A model generated the notes under the pieces. That model did not search any database and had not been told where the DNA came from. It was given only the letters and a program-made list of their open reading frames with translations. DNA of 5,684 nucleotides. Origin: Chloroflexota bacterium (lineage in GTDB: Bacteria > Chloroflexota > Dehalococcoidia > GIF9 > AB-539-J10). The stretch's first letter is position 1. Every line of letters starts with the position of its first letter. Shown in pieces: positions 1 to 4,973 of this stretch. The position numbers and the translations under genes are program-made. The DNA is taken from NCBI GenBank assembly GCA_020346965.1, contig CP070793.1:501327-507010 (forward strand), written 5' to 3'.

Positions 1-107
1 TTGAAATCGTCCACGAATGATGCTTTGGGTACTACTTCCGCTTCATCAACTTCCAACAGCTCCACTATCAATTTCTTTAGTTGCTGAAAAGTTTCGTTCT
101 CACTCAT
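1..107 (-). CDS. acpP: Acyl carrier protein, N-terminal part (runs off the left edge)
   Basis: Acyl carrier protein carries growing fatty acyl chains on a 4'-phosphopantetheine arm during cytoplasmic fatty acid synthesis. Only the first 35 codons lie in the window. They start at an ATG (107-105) and read MSENETFQQLKKLIVELLEV, then DEAEVVPKASFVDDF. This matches helix I of the family and the conserved 'V-x-P-x-A-S-F-x-D-D' stretch that leads into the GADSLD attachment site. The modified serine itself lies just beyond the edge and cannot be checked. A purine-rich AAAGGG sits about 9 bases upstream of the ATG. A 5' leader of about 105 bases and a promoter precede it. The call rests on the N-terminal pattern alone; a carrier protein for another pathway is possible but less likely. 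Confidence 0.85.
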   Translation of the reverse strand, partial: MSENETFQQLKKLIVELLEVDEAEVVPKASFVDDF

Positions 108-163
108 TTTCTTATTCCCTTTCCGGTGCTAATTCCTAAGCTCCAGTTGGATCATGCTGTTTG

Positions 164-213
164 AGGAGATTCTGCTCGACTTACCGTTATGATAGTTTCG
201 TTTCTAATCTCCT
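164..213 (-). promoter_or_regulatory. Possible structured 5' leader of acyl carrier protein mRNA
   Basis: The arms AGGAGATT (164-171) and AATCTCCT (206-213) are perfect 8-base complements separated by 34 bases. The upstream arm in the RNA would lie at or next to the predicted transcript 5' end (about 214), so the leader could fold into a terminal stem enclosing a 34-base loop. I recognise no known riboswitch or attenuator class. The element may stabilise the mRNA 5' end. The acpP ribosome binding site lies outside the stem. Confidence 0.35.
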
Positions 214-220
214 AATTTGC

Positions 221-249
221 ATTATATCACCCCCATTTCCCTAAGGGAA
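221..249 (-). promoter_or_regulatory. Extended -10 promoter for acyl carrier protein gene
   Basis: Read on the minus strand, TGATATAAT (229-221) is a perfect -10 hexamer with an extended TGn element. The hexamer 17 bases upstream (TTCCCT, 249-244) is a poor -35, so the promoter probably relies on the extended -10. Transcription would start near 214, giving a leader of about 105 bases before the ATG at 107. It lies between tRNA-Asn and acpP, so acpP need not depend on the tRNA transcript. Confidence 0.65.
237..249. repeat. Perfect 13-base inverted repeat over the acpP -35 region
   Basis: TTCCCT-A-AGGGAA is a perfect 6-base inverted repeat around one central base. Weaker outer pairing is possible (CCCA at 232-235 with TGGG at 252-255). 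It covers the -35 position of the acpP promoter, where a repressor or activator could bind. No T-run follows on either strand, so it does not look like a terminator for tRNA-Asn. Operator function is inference. Confidence 0.4.
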
Positions 250-272
250 TTGTGGGCATAGTAAATTCCAAG

Positions 273-344
273 CTCCCCGGGCAGGACTCGAACCTGCAAC
301 CAAGCGGTTAACAGCCGCCCACTCTACCATTGAGCTACCGGGGA
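273..344 (-). tRNA. tRNA-Asn (GTT anticodon)
   Basis: The minus strand folds as a complete cloverleaf. The acceptor is TCCCCGG/CCGGGGA, the D arm is GCTC-AATGGTA-GAGT, the anticodon stem is GGCGG/CCGCT with loop CTGTTAA (anticodon GTT), and the T arm is GCAGG-TTCGAGT-CCTGC. The discriminator is G. The 3' CCA is not encoded; the next bases are CTT, so a CCA-adding enzyme must complete it, unlike the other three tRNAs here. It follows rnhA by 64 bases on the same strand. Confidence 0.97.
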
Positions 345-353
345 ACGAATACC

Positions 354-369
354 TGAGCAAAATTGCTCA
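354..369. repeat. Short perfect hairpin between rnhA and tRNA-Asn
   Basis: TGAGCA-AAAT-TGCTCA forms a 6-base stem with a 4-base loop. It lies 10 bases upstream of the tRNA-Asn 5' end and 40 bases past the rnhA stop. No U-run follows in the direction of transcription, so it is not an intrinsic terminator. It could mark an RNA processing point between the rnhA message and the tRNA; this is inference. Confidence 0.35.
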
Positions 370-408
370 AATCCAACAGACTGATTCTGGCATCTTTTGC
401 GATTTTCC

Positions 409-903
409 TCAAGGTGTGTTTCCCTGAGCCTCTTTAATATAGCCCCTGTCAATCGGTAAATGTGTTTGCCGGGCGGCCTGCATGGCTAGCTCGTCGCAGC
501 GTATATTTTCTGGGGATCCAGCATGTCCTTTAACCCAGCTAAACTGCACATCATGACGTTCGGATAGTCTCAGGAGTCTTTTCCAGAGGTCGGGATTCAA
601 CGCATGTTCCCCTTTATTGCGCTTCCACCCATTTGCCTGCCATTTGTGAACCCATCCCTTTGACATAGCTTTAACCAAGTATTGGGAATCACTATACAGC
701 GTCACGCTGCACTTCTCTTTTAGAGACTCTAATCCAACAACAGCAGCCATGATTTCCATTCGGTTATTAGTAGTTTTACGATAGCCCCCTGATAGCTCTC
801 TTTTGTGACCCTGATAAAGGAGTATTACTCCATACCCACCGGGGCCTGGATTTCCAAGACATGCACCGTCAGTATATACAGTCACGTGTTTCAATTCTTC
901 CAT
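409..903 (-). CDS. rnhA: Ribonuclease HI
   Basis: Cleaves the RNA strand of RNA-DNA hybrids in the cytoplasm (R-loops, Okazaki primers). The 164-residue length is close to that of the E. coli enzyme. The catalytic acidic residues of the family are visible: D12 in YTDGACLGNPGPGG, E50 in NNRMEIMA, D72 in SDSQYLV and D137 in RCDELA, with the conserved histidine H127 in KGHAGSPEN. The basic protrusion of bacterial RNase HI is present (about residues 82-98, rich in K, W and R). I chose the ATG at 903. The frame stays open further upstream, but that extension would run through tRNA-Gln and resembles no RNase H. The ribosome binding site is weak (AAGAG about 13 bases upstream). The ATG lies only 32 bases past the tRNA-Gln CCA end, so the mRNA is probably released by tRNA processing. 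Confidence 0.96.
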   Translation of the reverse strand: MEELKHVTVYTDGACLGNPGPGGYGVILLYQGHKRELSGGYRKTTNNRMEIMAAVVGLESLKEKCSVTLYSDSQYLVKAMSKGWVHKWQANGWKRNKGEHALNPDLWKRLLRLSERHDVQFSWVKGHAGSPENIRCDELAMQAARQTHLPIDRGYIKEAQGNTP

Positions 904-935
904 GATAGTTATTGCTCTTACTTGTTGATTTTGGT

Positions 936-1009
936 TGGCTGCCGGGCCAGGATTCGAACCTGGGCTAAAGGATCCAAAGTCCTCTGTGCTACCGCTACAC
1001 AACCCGGCA
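936..1009 (-). tRNA. tRNA-Gln (TTG anticodon)
   Basis: A full cloverleaf on the minus strand: acceptor TGCCGGG/CCCGGCA, D arm GTGT-AGCGGTA-GCAC, anticodon stem GAGGA/TCCTT with loop CTTTGGA (anticodon TTG), and T arm CCAGG-TTCGAAT-CCTGG. The discriminator is G and the CCA end is encoded (938-936). A starting T at position 1 is usual for tRNA-Gln. It is the third tRNA of the cluster, just upstream of rnhA. Confidence 0.97.
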
Positions 1010-1038
1010 CTGACACACACATTCAAGTTCACTATCTA

Positions 1039-1126
1039 TGGTGCCGAAGGTCGGACTCGAACCGACACGGGGGTTGCCCCCCAACAGTTTTTGAGACTGC
1101 CGCGTCTACCATTCCGCCACTTCGGC
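1039..1126 (-). tRNA. tRNA-Leu (CAA anticodon)
   Basis: A class II tRNA on the minus strand: acceptor GCCGAAG/CTTCGGC, anticodon stem GCAGT/ACTGT with loop CTCAAAA (anticodon CAA), and T arm GTCGG-TTCGAGT-CCGAC. The long variable arm has a 5-base GGGGG/CCCCC stem capped by a GCAA (GNRA) tetraloop. The discriminator is A and CCA is encoded (1041-1039). It lies 29 bases upstream of tRNA-Gln. Confidence 0.97.
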
Positions 1127-1221
1127 GCAGTCACGTTAGAGACCTTAATGCACATTCAACATCTAAGTGGTTTCAGCAGGCATTCTGCTGCGAACCTGGT
1201 TATGGTCTACATCCTGATAGT
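1127..1221 (-). other. tRNA spacer with a perfect hairpin
   Basis: This 95-base gap between tRNA-Phe and tRNA-Leu is the longest spacer within the upstream tRNA group. It holds a perfect 6-base hairpin, CAGCAG-GCATT-CTGCTG (1174-1190). No cloverleaf or ORF of note can be built from it. Part of the minus strand (AGGTTCG near 1193-1199) recalls a T loop but has no matching stem. A processing signal or a decayed tRNA are both possible; neither is shown. Confidence 0.3.
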
Positions 1222-1297
<76 letters not shown>

Positions 1298-1306
1298 ATC
1301 AATGAT

Positions 1307-1336
1307 ATTGTAGGTTTTATCCCATCCTAGTGTCAA
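1307..1336 (-). promoter_or_regulatory. Strong promoter of the tRNA-Phe/Leu/Gln-rnhA-Asn unit
   Basis: On the minus strand there is a perfect -35 TTGACA (1336-1331), an 18-base spacer and a -10 TACAAT (1312-1307). The predicted start is near 1300, almost at the tRNA-Phe 5' end (1297). It lies between the pyrE stop (1397) and the first tRNA, so it should drive all four tRNAs and rnhA. Confidence 0.8.
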
Positions 1337-1396
1337 GCAAGCGTACTCGTGATTTCCTAACAGTGGAATTCGGCGGCAGGACCGCAAAACGGGCTG

Positions 1397-1963
1397 CTAG
1401 CTTGGGGTACCAGGCTTGACCAGGGGGATATCAGCGGCACAAAGGGGGCATTCTTGAGGTGAATAGACGGTAGCAGGGGCACGAAGACAACTGAAAAAGG
1501 GAAGATTGAAGTTCAAATTAACATCACTGCGGTCGACAAGCACCGCGATACCAGTGACAATCCCCTCCTGTTTGGTTACAGCGTTTATTGTCTCTTTGAG
1601 GGAGCTTCCTGTGGTGAGGATATCATCAACAATAAGGACATGTTCGCCAGGTGCAATTTCAAAGTCGCGCCGGAAGACTCTTACCTTTCCCTCCTTTTCA
1701 GCAAAAATGCCTCTCGTTCCTAATTGGCGGGCGGTTTCGAAGGCCAGGATGATGCCACCAGTGGTTGGTCCAGCCACTAAATCTATTGTTTGTCCTCCAA
1801 AATGTTGGGTGATAAGGCGACAGAGTCTCTCAGTAAGATGCGGATGCTGCAGAATGCGAAATTTCTCCCAATAAACAGGTGAATGCAATCCGGAGGCTAG
1901 CAGGAAATGGCCTTCTTTCACTGCACCAGCCGTCTTGAATATCTCTAGTACCTCGTCACTCAA
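1397..1963 (-). CDS. pyrE: Orotate phosphoribosyltransferase (Thermus-type)
   Basis: Transfers the phosphoribosyl group of PRPP to orotate, giving OMP, the penultimate step of de novo UMP synthesis, in the cytoplasm. The 188 residues show the family blocks: GHFLLASGLHSPVYWEKF (18-35), the flexible-loop region FAEKEGKVRVFRR (87-99) and the PRPP-binding motif VLIVDDILTTGSS (109-121). The C-terminal ECPLCAADIPLVKPG (171-185) has a C-x2-C pair and is, as I recall, typical of the Thermus/archaeal-type subfamily. The start is TTG (1963-1961). No ATG is available nearby, and GGGGTG (1973-1968) lies 4 bases upstream as a ribosome binding site. The start overlaps the signal peptidase stop by 8 bases, so translation is probably coupled and the two share a transcript. 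Confidence 0.95.
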   Translation of the reverse strand: MSDEVLEIFKTAGAVKEGHFLLASGLHSPVYWEKFRILQHPHLTERLCRLITQHFGGQTIDLVAGPTTGGIILAFETARQLGTRGIFAEKEGKVRVFRRDFEIAPGEHVLIVDDILTTGSSLKETINAVTKQEGIVTGIAVLVDRSDVNLNFNLPFFSCLRAPATVYSPQECPLCAADIPLVKPGTPS

Positions 1964-2552
1964 GCTGCACCCCGAACGAATAGTTAATGCCCATTTCTTG
2001 TTCGCCGATTCCGCTCAGCTCCATGTATCTGTAGTGTTTGACTGCGCCCAATTTGCTCGGTGGCCAGTAGTTGAACCAAGCCTTCCCGATGATGTTGTCC
2101 CGCGGTACAGTCCAACCATCACTTGAATCTGTACTGTTATTTCGGTTATCGCCAAGAACGAAGTATTCGTTATCGGGAACTTCTATGGCTGACATCGTGT
2201 AATTTGGCTGTGCCTCGATATATTCGTCCTCCGCCAAGGGCGTGCCGTTGATAGAAACCTCCCCATCTTTAATCTCCACGGTCTCGCCAGGTAAACCAAT
2301 AACGCGTTTGATGAAAGGGTATCTAGAATCATCGTGCGGAGGGGGTGGGTCAAAGACTATTACATCTCCTCGCTGTGGACCAGATGAGCGGTAACTCACC
2401 TTACTAACCATAATACAGTCTCCTTGCTGGAAAGTGGGTTCCATACTTGACATTACTACTGTATAGCTCTGTACAGTGAGTCGCAGGAGGGCAAAAACGG
2501 CTGCGGCGATAATAATAGTTATGACAACTTCGCGAAGGATTTTCATATTCAT
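1956..2552 (-). CDS. lepB: Signal peptidase I
   Basis: Membrane-bound serine protease (family S26) that removes signal peptides from exported proteins. The 198 residues fit the short Gram-positive-type form. One N-terminal membrane segment (about residues 9-27) is followed by the catalytic serine S36 in SSMEPTF, the general-base lysine K82 in FIKRVIGLPGETVEI and the box GDNRNNSTDS (134-143). The residue after this box is S144 where many family members have R. Two ATGs are possible, two codons apart (2552 and 2546), and neither has a clear ribosome binding site. A candidate extended -10 element ends only 13 bases upstream of the first ATG, so the message may be nearly leaderless. The gene is immediately upstream of pyrE and overlaps it; the link is probably transcriptional rather than functional. 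Confidence 0.95.
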   Translation of the reverse strand: MNMKILREVVITIIIAAAVFALLRLTVQSYTVVMSSMEPTFQQGDCIMVSKVSYRSSGPQRGDVIVFDPPPPHDDSRYPFIKRVIGLPGETVEIKDGEVSINGTPLAEDEYIEAQPNYTMSAIEVPDNEYFVLGDNRNNSTDSSDGWTVPRDNIIGKAWFNYWPPSKLGAVKHYRYMELSGIGEQEMGINYSFGVQLE

Positions 2553-2564
2553 AAGCGAAGGTCT

Positions 2565-2573
2565 ATTCTACCA
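2565..2573 (-). promoter_or_regulatory. Candidate extended -10 element for lepB-pyrE
   Basis: TGGTAGAAT (2573-2565) on the minus strand is a 5/6 -10 hexamer with a TGn extension. No good -35 is seen 16-18 bases upstream. The predicted start near 2558 would leave about 6 bases before the lepB ATG, which fits the absence of a ribosome binding site. Confidence 0.35.
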
Positions 2574-2720
2574 TAAATCGTCACGGCAGTTCATTCGTTA
2601 TAATATTACATCTGCACTTGGTTACATCGTTCCTCCATACTCACATTGCTAGCTACGACCGCTAGGTCAATCTATAGAGCAGTTGACTCTTCCCGAATGC
2701 GAATGGAATTGCTGAAGAAT
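2574..2720. other. Left part of a 560-base gap, no gene seen
   Basis: I find no credible ORF, RNA fold or terminator here on either strand. There is AT-rich sequence at 2598-2609. On the minus strand a GGAGG is followed by ATG-TAA (about 2636-2624), which is a start next to a stop and not a gene. Any lepB control elements beyond the -10 candidate are not recognisable. Confidence 0.5.
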
Positions 2721-2721
2721 T

Positions 2722-2749
2722 TTGGAAGGATGATACGGATTGATATAAT
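2722..2749 (+). promoter_or_regulatory. Extended -10 promoter for the short plus-strand gene
   Basis: TTGGAA (2722-2727, 4/6 match to TTGACA) is followed by a 16-base spacer and a perfect -10 TATAAT (2744-2749) with a TGA extension (2741-2743). Transcription should start near 2756, giving a leader of about 70 bases before the ATG at 2826. It is the only credible plus-strand promoter in the window, and it has a well-formed gene behind it. Confidence 0.7.
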
Positions 2750-2786
2750 AAGATTCATAAGCTAGAATTTTCAGAAAGGATGGGCT

Positions 2787-2816
2787 ATGGGGACAAGACT
2801 ATGGCCTAATGCTTGA
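2787..2816 (+). CDS. Possible 9-codon leader ORF
   Basis: ATG-GGG-ACA-AGA-CTA-TGG-CCT-AAT-GCT-TGA encodes MGTRLWPNA. AAAGGA (2775-2780) sits 6 bases upstream as a fair ribosome binding site. The stop codon runs into the AGGAGGTG ribosome binding site of the next ORF, whose ATG begins 9 bases later, so a terminating ribosome would sit on that site. There is no run of repeated codons as in amino-acid attenuators. It may be chance; an overlapping frame from 2780 also opens a 9-codon ORF. Confidence 0.3.
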   Translation: MGTRLWPNA

Positions 2817-2825
2817 GGAGGTGCT

Positions 2826-2975
2826 ATGCCGAATCTACGATCATTCTTTTCAAATATGTCCGTTGAAATGCCGCTTCGTAAGAAGCTCTATCTTGTTCTA
2901 CGCAACTGGGGAATAAAGATAATTAAAAGACAGAACTGTTGCGGACATCCGGGTGAACCTGGTTGTTGCGAGTGA
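2826..2975 (+). CDS. Short basic protein with cysteine-rich C-terminus, function unknown
   Basis: 49 residues, ATG to TGA. I do not recognise a named family. Three things mark it as real: a near-ideal ribosome binding site AGGAGGTG (2816-2823) just before the ATG, a good promoter 77 bases upstream and an organised protein. The N-terminus (1-16) is unremarkable. Residues 17-35 are basic and hydrophobic, able to form an amphipathic helix (K19, K20, R26, K31, K34, R35 with L, Y, W and I between). The tail is NCCGHPGEPGCCE (37-49) with C38, C39, H41, C47 and C48. This set could bind a metal or Fe-S cluster or form disulfides; that is inference. I have an unverified recollection of similar short proteins ending in CCGxxGxPGC in Chloroflexota. 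It is transcribed against its neighbours lepB and the sigma gene, so it is an independent unit. Confidence 0.75.
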   Translation: MPNLRSFFSNMSVEMPLRKKLYLVLRNWGIKIIKRQNCCGHPGEPGCCE

Positions 2976-3114
2976 GTTGTTTAATCCTCTTGTGAAGAAG
3001 TTATTACATCTCCGCGCATAGCGAATTCGTAAGCCAGACACCGGAGTCTACCTGATATTAACTATGGATTAGAAAGCCGCACAACAGGGTATTTCCGAAA
3101 GACCTAATAACATA
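2976..3114. other. Intergenic stretch after the short gene and the sigma gene
   Basis: The short plus-strand gene and the minus-strand sigma gene converge here, so terminators would be expected. Only weak pairings are visible: AGAC/GTCT around 3035-3050 and GGT/ACC with a 3-base inner stem around 3088-3104. Neither is GC-rich or followed by a T-run. No ORF of note. Confidence 0.45.
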
Positions 3115-4527
3115 TCATCCGAGATATCCTATCAGTTCTCGGCTGCGACTCGGATGGCGCAACTTGGCCAGTGCTTCCTTCTCAATTTGACGTATTCTCT
3201 CTTTACTGAGGTCTAACTCCGTGCCAACTTCCGCGAGGGTATGACTATACTCATCGTTTAGCCCGTACCTCAACTCAATAACACGTCGCTCTCGGGGTGT
3301 CAGTGATTCCAATGTTTTACTCAACTCTTCCTTGAGCAAAATTTCATTGGACCGCTCCTCCGGTCGCAGAATCGTTTGATCTGCAATGAAATCACCAATC
3401 TGGCTTCCATCCTCTCCAACGGGTTTATTCAAAGAAACAGGTGCACCGGAAATCATCTTAAGCAACGATTCTATTTTCCTGGATGATAATCCCGTCTCAG
3501 AAGCCAGTTCTTCCTCGGTTGGCCGTCGACCAAGCTCCTGAGGCAGGTTATTCTTTGCACGCGATAGTTTCGTTAAATCATCAACTATGTGTCCAGGCAG
3601 ATGCACAATACGTGATTGATCATTGACTGCCCTGTTGATTGCTTGCCAGATCCAGGGAATAGCATAAGTACTAAACTTATAGCCTCTGCGATGATCGAAT
3701 TTCTGTACTGCTTGCATCAACCCGATGTTGCCTTCCTGGATAAGGTCGGTTAAGGGTACACCCCAATCAATACGTCTTTTGGCAACGCTTATGACCAGGC
3801 GCAAATTAGCTCGAATCAATTCATTAGTCGCCTGGCGTGCCCTCGTTCTTATCTGTTCAAAGTGCTCAGTAATTTCTGTTCGACAGTTTTCCAGCTTGTC
3901 ACGAAATTCTGACGACTGCAACACATCCCCGAATTCGGCTAAGGAACCTTGCTGGTTCGCCTCGTCTATCAAATGCCAAGGCGTCAGTCGACTGTCCAGT
4001 GACAATTCGATCAAGCCTTCTTCGATTCTGGCTTGACTCACGCCGATAGTTTCAGCTATAGAGGCAGATAAATGTTCATCAATCTTCCCATCGATTGCAC
4101 TACGTACATCTGGGTGTGATACCTTCATTGCTATCGTCAAGTGCGAAGGGAGGTCAAAATACCGATAGAGTGCTTCAAACAGCAAATCCGCTCGACTGAG
4201 GCGTGATGCCAATACTGGCAATAAGTCAATTGGTGATGCCTGATCACCATATTCGGCAACCCAGTCCTTTTCAAGTCGTACAAGGTGCTTCCCGCCCTCT
4301 ACATGACTAGCCAACGTTTTGGTCTCTTCAGCACTGAGGAGAGCAGTTTGGCCCACTTCACCCATATACAGATCTAGCGAATCCTCATCAAAACTGAAGC
4401 TTTGCTTTGTATTACCAATCTCGAATTCTGGGATTTCTTCATCAATCCCTTCATCAACCGAATCCAATTTCTCATCCTCGGAAAAAACTTCTTCCTTATC
4501 TTCAACCGTTTTTGAAACAGTGATCAT
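3115..4527 (-). CDS. RNA polymerase sigma-70 family factor, RpoD-like but divergent
   Basis: Directs RNA polymerase to promoters. The protein has 470 residues from the ATG at 4527. An upstream in-frame GTG (4533) lies inside the AAAGGAGG ribosome binding site and is rejected. An acidic N-terminus (1-40) replaces a clear region 1.1. Region 1.2 is about 49-82 (DSLDLYMGEVGQTALLSAEE). A non-conserved insert of about 145 residues follows. Region 2 is about 229-300, with NELIRANLRLVISVAKR and DLIQEGNIGLMQAVQKFD. Region 3 starts at LPGHIVDDL (310-318). Region 4 is about 402-463, with the -35-binding helix-turn-helix TLAEVG...DLSKERIRQIEKEAL and the usual HPSRSREL ending. The oddity is region 2.3/2.4: YAIPWIWQAINR replaces the canonical YATWWIRQAITR. 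AIP recalls SigB/SigF-type factors, while the rest is RpoD-like. It could be the primary factor of its lineage or a second RpoD-like (group 2) factor; the window cannot decide, so I give no symbol. Confidence 0.92.
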   Translation of the reverse strand: MITVSKTVEDKEEVFSEDEKLDSVDEGIDEEIPEFEIGNTKQSFSFDEDSLDLYMGEVGQTALLSAEETKTLASHVEGGKHLVRLEKDWVAEYGDQASPIDLLPVLASRLSRADLLFEALYRYFDLPSHLTIAMKVSHPDVRSAIDGKIDEHLSASIAETIGVSQARIEEGLIELSLDSRLTPWHLIDEANQQGSLAEFGDVLQSSEFRDKLENCRTEITEHFEQIRTRARQATNELIRANLRLVISVAKRRIDWGVPLTDLIQEGNIGLMQAVQKFDHRRGYKFSTYAIPWIWQAINRAVNDQSRIVHLPGHIVDDLTKLSRAKNNLPQELGRRPTEEELASETGLSSRKIESLLKMISGAPVSLNKPVGEDGSQIGDFIADQTILRPEERSNEILLKEELSKTLESLTPRERRVIELRYGLNDEYSHTLAEVGTELDLSKERIRQIEKEALAKLRHPSRSRELIGYLG

Positions 4528-4532
4528 TCTCA

Positions 4533-4540
4533 CCTCCTTT
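4533..4540 (-). promoter_or_regulatory. Ribosome binding site that fixes the sigma start
   Basis: AAAGGAGG on the minus strand lies 5 bases (TGAGA) from the ATG at 4527. The GTG at 4533-4531 overlaps this element, so it cannot be the start used from it. Confidence 0.85.
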
Positions 4541-4579
4541 ATATTCTTCCTTCAAGCATTGCATTCTTGACACAGGTTC

Positions 4580-4608
4580 ATTATAGGTATGGAGGCGATT
4601 ATTGTATG
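4580..4608 (-). promoter_or_regulatory. Predicted promoter of the sigma gene
   Basis: A perfect -10 TATAAT (4585-4580) has CATACA (4608-4603, 3/6 match to TTGACA) 17 bases upstream, on the minus strand. The start would be near 4573, giving a leader of about 45 bases. There is no TGn extension. The stretch between here and the ferredoxin stop at 4716 shows no terminator, so readthrough from the ferredoxin is possible. Confidence 0.5.
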
Positions 4609-4715
4609 CGACTTTTATCTCACCTGGGGACACCGAAGCGACAGGCAACACGGGATGCTAAAATGCTAGTTGGGAAAACTGATGAAACTACTGCATGAAA
4701 GATTTTGCTGGGGTT

Positions 4716-4922
4716 CTATGACTCGTAGATAATTATCTCAAAAGGGCAACTTATAGCTCCGGTAGTGCAGACGGCTTCGCAATTCGTACACCAATCGCAC
4801 TCCACTGTTTTAACAATAGTAATAACATTATCGACTATCGCCAGGGCACCGCAGTTGCATACACTGACGCATAAGCCACATCCGTTACATTTTTGCGGTT
4901 CTATAACGGGCATTTCAAACAC
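4716..4922 (-). CDS. 2[4Fe-4S] ferredoxin
   Basis: Small soluble electron carrier, 68 residues. Two cluster motifs are seen: C12-x2-C15-x2-C18-x3-C22 and C42-x2-C45-x2-C48-x3-C52, the standard arrangement of dicluster ferredoxins. The proline that usually follows the fourth cysteine is N23 in one motif and T53 in the other. Two extra cysteines, C24 and C59, are present. I chose the GTG at 4922, with GGAG (4936-4933) 10 bases upstream. The ATG at 4913, giving MPVIEPQKCNGCG, looks like a typical ferredoxin N-terminus but has no ribosome binding site. The redox partner is not shown. It lies 64 bases downstream of the Crp/Fnr-family gene and may be its target. Confidence 0.9.
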   Translation of the reverse strand: MFEMPVIEPQKCNGCGLCVSVCNCGALAIVDNVITIVKTVECDWCTNCEAVCTTGAISCPFEIIIYES

Positions 4923-4945
4923 AGTTTTTGATCTCCGTTCCCACT

Positions 4946-4951
4946 ATTCTA
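4946..4951 (-). promoter_or_regulatory. Candidate -10 of the ferredoxin gene
   Basis: TAGAAT (4951-4946) on the minus strand matches the -10 consensus at 5/6 and lies within a small inverted repeat, ATTCT-A-AGAAT (4946-4956). The start would fall near 4939. No good -35 exists at normal spacing, as expected for an activator-dependent promoter. A competing option is TTGAGA (4990-4985) with GATAAG 18 bases downstream. Confidence 0.35.
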
Positions 4952-4973
4952 AGAATTCAGCTTATCATTTGTC

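Noticed and set aside
904..1032. N-terminal extension of RNase HI by 43 residues
   Set aside because: The extra codons lie over tRNA-Gln and its flanks and have no counterpart in the family; the ATG at 903 gives the standard length.
1174..1199. Decayed tRNA between tRNA-Phe and tRNA-Leu
   Set aside because: A T-loop-like AGGTTCG is present, but no T stem, acceptor or anticodon arm can be paired.
1367..1383. GC-rich hairpin after pyrE (GCGG/CCGC) as a terminator
   Set aside because: The stem is only 4 bases and no T-run follows on the minus strand.
1506..1874. Plus-strand ORF opposite pyrE, and similar ORFs opposite lepB, the sigma gene, the ferredoxin and the Crp/Fnr gene
   Set aside because: All are antisense shadows of well-supported genes; none has recognisable domains or initiation signals.
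2624..2636. Minus-strand GGAGG followed by ATG-TAA as a minimal ORF
   Set aside because: A start directly followed by a stop has no coding content, and it lies far from the lepB start with nothing to link it to regulation.
4567..4572. Perfect TTGACA on the plus strand
   Set aside because: No -10 hexamer lies 15-19 bases downstream, and no plus-strand gene follows.
4654..4667. Direct repeat ATGCTA-AA-ATGCTA
   Set aside because: It is too short, occurs once and has no link to an insertion or array; chance is sufficient.
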